Made by a program: the position numbers and the translations under genes. The notes beneath the pieces were generated by a model. The model did not search any database and was not told where the DNA came from. It saw nothing but the letters and a program-made list of their open reading frames with translations. A stretch of 49,192 nt of DNA from Acidobacteriota bacterium (GTDB taxonomy: Bacteria; Acidobacteriota; Terriglobia; Acidiferrales; UBA7541), in NCBI GenBank assembly GCA_003225295.1, contig QHYZ01000083.1:1-49192 (forward strand), given 5' to 3'. Within the stretch, counting starts at the first letter, position 1; each line of letters begins with the position of its first letter. Shown here piece after piece: positions 37,697 to 44,513 of the stretch.

Positions 37697-38092
37697 GACA
37701 CACCCTCGTTTGTTTCACGTGACCGCGGCCTAGCCGGGTCATCGATGGAAGAATTTTTTTGCCCCGCAGAGCGGATTCGGAGAAGGCCGGCCGCAACATT
37801 CCCGTACACCAGCTGAGCCGATGTACGGTCGCCAAGAAAAACGACACCAGTGCGGAGACTTACGGTGAACCGCAAACCCCTGCGGAACGACGTTAGTTTA
37901 GCACAGCCCCTCATCGAGCGAAACGAGTTATACTCCGCTGCGGGGCATCTCGGTGAATCCGAAAGACTTGCGCATCTCTTGCAATTTCTCGCCGGGTTTT
38001 TCCGTATTTTCGATCTGCACTCGCCGAAGAGATACCGGGGCCTCGCCCGAAGGGAGTTCGCCGCGGCTACGCGCTCTTCTGGGTAGAGGGGA
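37697..38092. other. Intergenic region upstream of yebC
   Basis: About 395 bases. The minus strand keeps an open frame after the stop of the START-like gene down to TAA at 37928-37930, with the end EKLQEMRKSFGFTEMPRSGV looking protein-like. There is no good start codon or ribosome binding site, so it is not called as a gene. Weak -10-like sequences (TATAAC, TAAACT on the minus strand) occur around 37900-37930. Otherwise it presumably holds the yebC leader. Confidence 0.4.
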
Positions 38093-39022
38093 TCAGCGGT
38101 CCGCGTGGTGCGCTTCGACCGCTTTGCGTGTCGCTTCCAGCGTGAAGGTGAGCGACTCCTTGGGGATGTCGGTCACAAACGGTCGGATCATCCAGCCAAG
38201 CCCCTTGGGAATGTCCCGGGTCAGCGAAGCCACTTCACTTTGGACGTAAACGCCGCCGTCCTTTTCTTCCATGCGCCACCACGTTTCCATCCGCCACAGG
38301 AATCCGTCGTCGTCGCCAGGTGTTTTTTCGCGTTCATCTCTCTTTCCGGCGTTTTCGACCTCCGCTATGCGCACTGCCGAGCTGCGGCTGTGAGCTTTTC
38401 TCGGCGCATCGTGGAAGTACTGCACTTCATGCTCGGTGTTCAGCACCACGGTGATCACTTTGTGCCGCCGAAACCGAAGGAAGACGCGGAAATGATCACC
38501 CTCTCGCGATTCGATTTTCGATCGTTCAACGTCCGGCGAGTAGTACGCGGAGTGCCGGTCATAGTTCTCAAGCACGCCCAGCACGTCCGCGAGTTTCGCT
38601 CCGGGAAGGAACACCACGCCCGTCCAGTGATGAATCATCCCGCCGGGGCACCGGACGGACTTGGCGTTTTCGAGAATCTCCAGCTTCCGCATCTTTACTT
38701 CACCGCGTTTCAGCGCAGCGTAGGCCTCCGCACGTTGCTCCTCGGGCAGTCCATCGACCCACAGCAGGTCCGTACCGCGCTTCAGCTCACCTTCATTTCG
38801 CGCTTCCGCCAATTCAACGTAATGTTCAAACACTGCTTGGGTCTCCGCTTTCAATTTTGGGAGCGCCGGTTCCCCGGCGCGCGCGACGCACCGAGACACC
38901 TGATTCAGCGCCAACGCGACGAGCAGGAACACCATGACTCTCCAGGCCATGCTGTTTGTGGCTTTCACCTGTCGCGCGAATCCTCGAGGTTTCACCAACC
39001 CGGCCATTCTTAACGCATTCAT
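38093..39022 (-). CDS. Exported START/SRPBCC-like domain protein of unknown function
   Basis: A 309-residue protein. A basic N-terminus is followed by a hydrophobic segment (MAWRVMVFLLVALALNQVSRCV, about 25-46), indicating a signal peptide or membrane anchor. The mature part includes GMIHHWTGVVFLPGAKLADVLGVLENYDRHSAYYSPDVERSKIE and VQSEVASLTRDIPKGLGWMIRPFVTDIPKESLTFTLEATRKAVE. These resemble the helix-grip fold of SRPBCC/polyketide-cyclase-like lipid-binding proteins, including the long C-terminal helix. ATG 39022 is chosen; 39007 and 38950 are alternatives, and none has a strong ribosome binding site. Ligand and role are unknown. Confidence 0.7.
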   Translation of the reverse strand: MNALRMAGLVKPRGFARQVKATNSMAWRVMVFLLVALALNQVSRCVARAGEPALPKLKAETQAVFEHYVELAEARNEGELKRGTDLLWVDGLPEEQRAEAYAALKRGEVKMRKLEILENAKSVRCPGGMIHHWTGVVFLPGAKLADVLGVLENYDRHSAYYSPDVERSKIESREGDHFRVFLRFRRHKVITVVLNTEHEVQYFHDAPRKAHSRSSAVRIAEVENAGKRDEREKTPGDDDGFLWRMETWWRMEEKDGGVYVQSEVASLTRDIPKGLGWMIRPFVTDIPKESLTFTLEATRKAVEAHHADR

Positions 39023-39156
39023 TTCAGAGCAGCTTATGAAAATATCACCGCACACGGCTGATTTTAGGATGCAAGGCGGATGCCCATGGAGATAAAGGCA
39101 GGGCCCGGTCGAGGCCCTCCACCCCTGCGTAGTTGCCTGTAATATAGCGGGAAGCG

Positions 39157-39232
39157 AAAAAAAAAGGCGGGTTGGGTAGCTCGCACACGACCCCTTGCGG
39201 AGCCGCTGTCCCCGCGCGGCCCCCAACCCGTC
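39157..39232 (-). terminator. Large GC-rich hairpin with nine-T tract
   Basis: On the minus strand GGGTTGGG (complement of 39222-39229) pairs with CCCAACCC (complement of 39169-39176), extended by C-G, with one mismatch near the base. About 45 bases of further structured GC-rich sequence lie between the arms. Nine T residues follow (39157-39165). It lies about 50 bases after the small minus-strand frame ending at 39285. The large loop suggests it may be more than a simple terminator. Confidence 0.6.
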
Positions 39233-39284
39233 ACTGAAAAGAGTACGCATCTCGATGGAGCGCCTCAATGGGTCTGCGGAGCCA

Positions 39285-39503
39285 CTAGACGGAGTACTCT
39301 GGTTGTAGTACAACGTGGCCATCCCGAAACCGAAAAGTAAACTTCGCCCATGGCATAAGCATATTATTGTCAGTAAGATAACAAGAAGCCTGTAGCGCTG
39401 CTGAGGTGTTCCGCGCTCCGAATAGTACTACCCTAATTTTAGAGCCATCCAGCGCCAATCGAGGGGCCATCCGTAAAATCACTCGCTCACACCACCGGGT
39501 CAC
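39285..39503 (-). CDS. Doubtful small protein of 72 residues
   Basis: Starts at GTG 39503, overlapping the end of the preceding membrane-protein frame by 17 bp, and ends FRFRDGHVVLQPEYSV-stop. A strong hairpin with a T-tract follows about 50 bases later, which supports transcription through this frame. No domain is recognised. It could be chance or a decayed gene; there is no clear ribosome binding site. Confidence 0.35.
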   Translation of the reverse strand: MTRWCERVILRMAPRLALDGSKIRVVLFGARNTSAALQASCYLTDNNMLMPWAKFTFRFRDGHVVLQPEYSV

Positions 39504-39918
39504 CGAACAACGGGCCTAGCCTAGCTGGCCATTCCCAGGAAAAGAACCACCCAGCAACGAAGAGAACGGTGCGCATCCAGAATTTGTAGCGCTTGATGCG
39601 GAACTTTTCCGGAAGAAGATTTGTGCCGGCCGCCAGCAGGAGCAAACACGGCAACGCCGCCCAGCGCCGCATGCGTTCGGGCGAGCGCATAGTACGACTT
39701 TCCAATCCTGCCGGGGAGAGTGGGGAGTACCTGACGATGAAAAATAGGAACATGGTCAGGACGATCAGGGCTAGATGGAGGTCGCTTCTTCCCGCCAATT
39801 TTTTCGGGAGGGCGGCGCGGGCTAGAGAGTCCAGGGGGCCCGCGCCGCATATGGGACGTGTTTCGTTTGTCCAGACCATCCAGGACCGCCAGTTATTCCC
39901 GGTTAGACCGCTCACCAA
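39487..39918 (-). CDS. Possible small membrane protein of unknown function
   Basis: Up to 143 residues with three hydrophobic segments (LALIVLTMFLFFIVRYS; WAALPCLLLLAAGTNLL; WMRTVLFVAGWFFSWEW) separated by basic residues, a plausible topology. The start is uncertain: TTG 39918, GTG 39915 or ATG 39879. It diverges from the sigma factor gene at 39989. A long forward frame covers the same bases but shows no domain before the sigma factor start. Support comes mainly from the hydrophobic pattern and the terminator downstream. Confidence 0.4.
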   Translation of the reverse strand: MVSGLTGNNWRSWMVWTNETRPICGAGPLDSLARAALPKKLAGRSDLHLALIVLTMFLFFIVRYSPLSPAGLESRTMRSPERMRRWAALPCLLLLAAGTNLLPEKFRIKRYKFWMRTVLFVAGWFFSWEWPARLGPLFGDPVV

Positions 39919-39988
39919 CCATTTTGCTTATTCGTCACATCCAAGAAGGGAACTGGGAATAAAATGCTCCTTCAGGCGGTTTCTGCCC

Positions 39989-40555
39989 ATGAGTGGATAT
40001 GACCAGGGGAAAGGCTCGGACGTGTTGGATGCGGAGGACCGGGCGCGCTTCGAACAGCTCGTGCTGCCGCATCTTGATGCCGCCTTCAATCTGGCGCGCT
40101 GGCTGCTAAGGAGGCGTGCAGATTCAGAAGACGTGGCACAGGAAGCCATGCTCCGCGCCTACCGTTTTTTCCGGGGGTTTCACGGGGGGGACGCGCGCGC
40201 CTGGCTTTTGCAGATTGTGCGCAATGCCTGTTATACCTGGTTGGAGAAAAATCGCCCTGTGGAACTCATGACCGAATTCGATGAGGAATTGCATCCTCAG
40301 CCGAGCACCTCTCCGGAAGCCCTAGCCATTGCCGGAGACAATCGCGAGCGTTTGACCCGTGCGTTAGAAACTCTTCCGCCTCGTTTCCGTGAAGTTCTCG
40401 TCCTTCGCGAGCTGGAAGGCTGTTCCTATAAGGAAATTGCGTCCATTACCGCCATCCCCATCGGCACGGTCATGTCCGCTTTGGCGCGTGCCCGCCAGCG
40501 TCTCCATCGAGCGCTCACGCAGTCCTCTCCGCAGGAGGCCTCCCGTGAGCTGTGA
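39989..40555 (+). CDS. ECF-type RNA polymerase sigma factor
   Basis: A 188-residue sigma factor. Region 2 covers FEQLVLPHLDAAFNLARWLLRRRADSEDVAQEAMLRAYRFFRGF with the core-binding DSEDVAQE. Region 2.4 is DARAWLLQIVRNACYTWLEKNR. Region 4 is LPPRFREVLVLRELEGCSYKEIASITAIPIGTVMSALARARQRLHRAL. ATG 39989 is chosen because sigma similarity begins just after it; the frame is open far upstream without similarity. The gene overlaps the anti-sigma factor gene by 11 bp, so the two form a regulatory pair. Confidence 0.93.
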   Translation: MSGYDQGKGSDVLDAEDRARFEQLVLPHLDAAFNLARWLLRRRADSEDVAQEAMLRAYRFFRGFHGGDARAWLLQIVRNACYTWLEKNRPVELMTEFDEELHPQPSTSPEALAIAGDNRERLTRALETLPPRFREVLVLRELEGCSYKEIASITAIPIGTVMSALARARQRLHRALTQSSPQEASREL

Positions 40556-41303
40556 TTTCACAACCACGCTCCTGCACGGGTATCTGGATGACGAGTTGGA
40601 TGCCGCGCGTGCTGCGGAATTCGAGCGCCACCTGGAATGCTGTCACGAATGCACGGCTGCTCTGGGGGCCGAGGAATCGCTGCGCTCGTCGCTTCAGCGT
40701 AGCGGTCTTTACGAAAACGCCCCGGTCGAGCTCCGCAAGAAAATTCGCGCTGGTCTCGATGCCGCCACCGCTTCTTCCGCGGGCATGCGGATTCCCGCTT
40801 GGCGCTTGATTGCCGTTGCCGCGACTGTCCTCCTCCTTGCCGGCGTTTCTTGGTTTTCCTGGTCGCGCGCCGGGAAGGATAGTGCATCTACCGCGCCCTT
40901 CACGGTTGCCGAGATCATCGACGCTCACGTTCGCTCGCTGCAGCCCGGCCACCTCACCGACGTCACTTCCACTGACCAGCACACCGTCAAGCCGTGGTTC
41001 AACGGGAGGCTGGCCTTTGTTCCTCCGGTGAAGGATTTTGCGGATGAAGGTTTTACCTTGGTCGGCGGGCGTCTCGATGTTCTCGGCGGCCAAAATGTCG
41101 CCGCTCTGGTCTATTCACGCCGCAAGCACATCATTAACGTTTTTGTTCTGCCCACCAAAGAGCCGGATACCGCGATTCATCCGCCCGGTCTGCGCCAAGG
41201 GTATCAATGGCGCCACTGGCGCCGGCAGGGGATGGAGTATTGCGCCATCTCGGACGTTTCTGATTCCGATCTGTACGAGCTTGCGCAGCTCATGTATCAA
41301 TAA
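40545..41303 (+). CDS. Zinc-type anti-sigma factor, membrane-anchored
   Basis: A 252-residue protein. The N-terminal anti-sigma domain has CDFTTTLLHGYLDDELDAARAAEFERHLECCHEC, including the H-x3-C-x2-C zinc signature. A single membrane helix (RLIAVAATVLLLAGVSWFSWS, about 87-107) follows, and then a periplasmic domain of about 145 residues with no assigned fold (LVGGRLDVLGGQNVAALVYSRRKHIINVFVLP). GTG 40545 is used as the start because GGAGG lies 8 bases upstream and it overlaps the sigma factor gene. It should sequester the adjacent sigma factor until an envelope signal is sensed; the signal is unknown. Confidence 0.9.
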   Translation: MSCDFTTTLLHGYLDDELDAARAAEFERHLECCHECTAALGAEESLRSSLQRSGLYENAPVELRKKIRAGLDAATASSAGMRIPAWRLIAVAATVLLLAGVSWFSWSRAGKDSASTAPFTVAEIIDAHVRSLQPGHLTDVTSTDQHTVKPWFNGRLAFVPPVKDFADEGFTLVGGRLDVLGGQNVAALVYSRRKHIINVFVLPTKEPDTAIHPPGLRQGYQWRHWRRQGMEYCAISDVSDSDLYELAQLMYQ

Positions 41304-41369
41304 CAGGTTTTTTGGGAGTTCTTGGTCACTGGTGCGGGATCACTGCACCCGTTTCGTTCAAACGACAAT

Positions 41370-41759
41370 TCACTGATTTTGTTTGCGCTTCACATATGCC
41401 TTAGGAATCTCTTTCGCATAAATCAGCCGCAGCGTCAGGTCTTTGGTCTCTCCGGACCGCAGCCTGACGTTCTTCTCCCACACCGAAAAAACTCCCTTTC
41501 CCGACGCCCGAAGATCGTAGTTGTCCGCGCTCAACTTTGAAATGGAGAAATGCCCATGCGAGTCCGTGTGGACCGCGTGGGGTGCGCTGCCGCTCGACAA
41601 TTGGTAGGATACGCTCGCGTGAGCTACCGGTTTGTCATCCGGACCGAGAACCACGCCGCTCAGCGTGGAGGAAGCTCTGCTCTGCGGAGCGGCGGAGACG
41701 CCCCGAACGGCCACCAGAGTGAGCAGCAAGATGGATAGCAACCCGAGTGTGCGTCCCAT
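41370..41759 (-). CDS. Exported single-domain carboxypeptidase-regulatory-like protein
   Basis: A 129-residue protein with a signal peptide (GLLSILLLTLVAVRGVSAAPQ), then one beta-sandwich module: LSGVVLGPDDKPVAHASVSYQLSSG, THDSHGHFSISKL-type turn (VHTDSHGHFSISKL), and ADNYDLRASGKGVFS. This is the same module found at the N-termini of the two TonB receptors, here with no barrel. Function is unknown; it may bind partner proteins or carbohydrates in the envelope. It is convergent with the anti-sigma gene. Confidence 0.8.
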   Translation of the reverse strand: MGRTLGLLSILLLTLVAVRGVSAAPQSRASSTLSGVVLGPDDKPVAHASVSYQLSSGSAPHAVHTDSHGHFSISKLSADNYDLRASGKGVFSVWEKNVRLRSGETKDLTLRLIYAKEIPKAYVKRKQNQ

Positions 41760-41943
41760 TTGTCAACCTCGTTCGGTGTCCCGCGAAGAGACACCGAGGG
41801 AAGGATTGCGCCTGAATCGGAACCCAGGCTCTTCCATCCCATCTGCTCTGAGTGTAGAACGTGTCCGGCGGGGCCAACCGTCGTAGGCCGAGAATGTGCT
41901 TCACCGTCAACCTGCCGGTTCGGACAGGTCGCGAAGTTCTGTC

Positions 41944-44352
41944 TTACTCGTTGCGTAATGCCACGGCAGGATCAACACGCGATGCGCGCTGCGCGGGAAT
42001 CACGCACGCCATCAGGGCCACGAGCAGAAGCGTGGCGGCGGTCCCCACATAAATACCCGGCGCCACAACCGTTACCCCGAACAACAGCGTCTCGAGCAAG
42101 TTTGCGAGTCCCGCCGCCAGCGCTCCGCCTGCCAACAATCCGATGGCACTCAGCTTCACACCGCCCCCCAGAATCATTCTCGTTACGTCCCTTGGTTTTG
42201 CCCCCAGGGCCATGCGCACTCCGATTTCCCGCGTGCGTTGCGCCACCGCATAAGCCAGCACGCCATATACGCCTATACAGGCCAGCACGAGCGCCAATCC
42301 CGCGAACACCCCCAGCAGGATCATCGGTCGCGTCCGGTCAGCAACGTCTGTCTCCATCAGTTGGTCCATGGTGCGCACATAGGAGACCGGCTGCTGCGGA
42401 TCTACGGACCACACCGCGCCTTCGACCATCTTAACGGCGCTCGCAGGATCGTTTGACGTGCGCACCACGAGCATCGCAAATCGACCCGGCTTCTGCACCT
42501 GCGTCACCGGAACGTACACCGCTGGCTTCATCTCATACAGAAACCCGCGTTCCCGAATGTCGCCGACCACTCCCACCACCGTCCACCAAAGCGCTTTCTC
42601 GTCCCCGAAGCGAATTCGTTTCCCGACCGCGCTCTTTCCCGGCCAGTGCCGCTTGGCGAGGAATTCATTCACGACCAGCGCTAGTGCCCCGTTTTCGTGG
42701 TCGTTCTCCACCAGCAAGCGGCCTTCCTTTACCCTGGCGCCCAGCATCTCCAGATACCCGGGCGTTACTTCCCGGTAGAGGGCGTCGTTGTACTCTCCCG
42801 CCGGCAGAGGGGGCTCACCCTCGACCGTGTAGCCTTCGGTATCCCCATTGGTCATGAACGGCGTGTCGGAACCAAATCCCGCTCCCTCTACTCCCGGAAG
42901 CGCGCGCACGTCCTCCACCACGGCGTGAAAAAATCCACGCACTTTCTCGTCCGTGTCGTATTTCTTCTCCGGCAAAGGTACTCCCATTGTCAGCAGATGA
43001 TCGGCGTGAAATCCCAACTCTTGCTTCTGCAGGTTCCAGATGGTTTGGATCATCAACCCGGCGCACACCAGCAGAGCGAAGGCCAGCGCAAATTGCCCCG
43101 CCACGAGGGTATCCCGCAGCCGTAATCCGCTGCGCGATTCACCGCCTCGGCCTCCTTCCTTGAGCGACTCTTCTAACGGCACACTGCTCGCTCGCAGCGC
43201 GGGGACGAAGCCAAACAACACTCCCGCCGCCAGGGAGATTCCCGCAGTGAAAAGCAGCAACTGCCCGTTGACGGCGAATCCCTCGCCGGCCTGCTGCGGC
43301 ACCAGCTTTCCAAACACGCTCCAGCACATCTGCCCGACCCACAACCCCAGCAACCCGCCCGCGACCGCAAGCACCAGGCTTTCGGTCAGCAACTGTGAAG
43401 CAATTCGCCAGCGGGATGCGCCCATCGCCAGCCGAACGGCCATCTCTCTTCGCCGGCCGGTCGAGCGCGCCAGCAGCAAGTTCGCCAGGTTCGAACAGGC
43501 AATCAGCAGCACGAACAGAGAAGCGACCTGCAGCACTAGCAGTCCGCTCCGCGTGTCTCCCGCATAGTCTTTTTGAATCGGCACAACCACGGCGCCCACC
43601 TTGGCGTTTGATTCGGGGTACTGCTTTTGCAGTTCTTCGGCAATTCGTTGCATGTCCTTCTGTGCTTGCTCGGCCGTAACGCCCGGCTTTAGTCGCGCGA
43701 CTACCGTTAGGAAGTGCGTATGCCTCCACGCCCATTGCTCGGGCGTGAACGCCATGGGCACCCAGTAGTCACTGTTTTTTCGATCGCTGAAAAAGAAATC
43801 CTTTGGCATTACCCCGACGACTTTGGTCGGCACGCCATTCATCAGCATGGTCCGCCCAATGATGGCCTCGTCACCCCCGAAGCGCCTGCGCCATAGGTTG
43901 TAACTCAGCACCACGACCGGGGTCTGCGACTTGTCCTCTTGCACGGTAAACGGACGTCCCCGCACCGGCTGCACACCCAGGACATCAAAGAAGTTTGGCG
44001 TCACCTTCTTACCGGAAAGCTGTTCCGGCTGCCCATCTCCGGTCAGACTGGCAGTGACAAAACGCGTGGCCAACATGTCCGTGAACACTCGGTTTCGGGC
44101 TTGCCAGTCCAGGTAGTTAGCCGGCGCCGGGGTATTGAAGGCGAAGCCGACAAAGGATGCGTCCTCCCAGACGACCACCAGCCGGTCAGGCCGGGAGTAC
44201 GGTAGCGAGTGCAGCAACACCGCCTCTACGGCGCTGAAAATAGCCGTGTTGGCGCCGATTCCGAGCGCCAGGGCGGCGACCGCCAGCGCAAAAAAGCCTG
44301 GATTCTTTGTGATTTGCCGGAAGGCGTACCGCAGATTGGCAACCAGGTTCAT
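41944..44352 (-). CDS. ABC transporter permease, ADOP-like, without the N-terminal soluble domain
   Basis: An 802-residue permease with two MacB-PCD/FtsX repeats. It begins directly with MNLVANLRYAFRQITKNPGFFALAVAALALGIGANTAIFSAVEAVL, so it lacks the 75-80 residue N-terminal domain of the three ADOP copies at 15.9-24.0 kb. The first FtsX block has LLIACSNLANLLLARSTGRRREMAVRLAMGAS and the second GVYGVLAYAVAQRTREIGVRMALGAKPRD, ending IPAQRASRVDPAVALRNE. No ATPase or padR gene is nearby. It lies 161 bases after the DUF4139-type gene on the same strand. Confidence 0.92.
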   Translation of the reverse strand: MNLVANLRYAFRQITKNPGFFALAVAALALGIGANTAIFSAVEAVLLHSLPYSRPDRLVVVWEDASFVGFAFNTPAPANYLDWQARNRVFTDMLATRFVTASLTGDGQPEQLSGKKVTPNFFDVLGVQPVRGRPFTVQEDKSQTPVVVLSYNLWRRRFGGDEAIIGRTMLMNGVPTKVVGVMPKDFFFSDRKNSDYWVPMAFTPEQWAWRHTHFLTVVARLKPGVTAEQAQKDMQRIAEELQKQYPESNAKVGAVVVPIQKDYAGDTRSGLLVLQVASLFVLLIACSNLANLLLARSTGRRREMAVRLAMGASRWRIASQLLTESLVLAVAGGLLGLWVGQMCWSVFGKLVPQQAGEGFAVNGQLLLFTAGISLAAGVLFGFVPALRASSVPLEESLKEGGRGGESRSGLRLRDTLVAGQFALAFALLVCAGLMIQTIWNLQKQELGFHADHLLTMGVPLPEKKYDTDEKVRGFFHAVVEDVRALPGVEGAGFGSDTPFMTNGDTEGYTVEGEPPLPAGEYNDALYREVTPGYLEMLGARVKEGRLLVENDHENGALALVVNEFLAKRHWPGKSAVGKRIRFGDEKALWWTVVGVVGDIRERGFLYEMKPAVYVPVTQVQKPGRFAMLVVRTSNDPASAVKMVEGAVWSVDPQQPVSYVRTMDQLMETDVADRTRPMILLGVFAGLALVLACIGVYGVLAYAVAQRTREIGVRMALGAKPRDVTRMILGGGVKLSAIGLLAGGALAAGLANLLETLLFGVTVVAPGIYVGTAATLLLVALMACVIPAQRASRVDPAVALRNE

Positions 44353-44513
44353 GTGCTACAGACGGTCGGAAACGCCAAGTGTTTCCGGCGGATCGTCTCT
44401 TTTCATAGCGGACCTGCAGACGCCAGCGAAAGATTCTGAGGCTTAGGGAAGGGCATCCTCGCGCGAGCCTTGAGGGACACCGCTTCACGAATTTTGTTCG
44501 AGTAGTTTTTCGT

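Noticed and set aside
39023-39122. Enlarged start of the START-like gene through the hairpin region
   Set aside because: The longer frame would translate a terminator hairpin and T-tract; the signal segment begins after 39022.
39593-39988. N-terminal extension of the ECF sigma factor
   Set aside because: The extra 132 residues are Arg-rich and without similarity; sigma region 2 begins shortly after ATG 39989.
44367-44387. Seven-base hairpin CGGAAAC/GTTTCCG between the DUF4139 gene and the ADOP-like gene
   Set aside because: Short stem without a T-tract on the relevant minus strand; too weak to call as a terminator.
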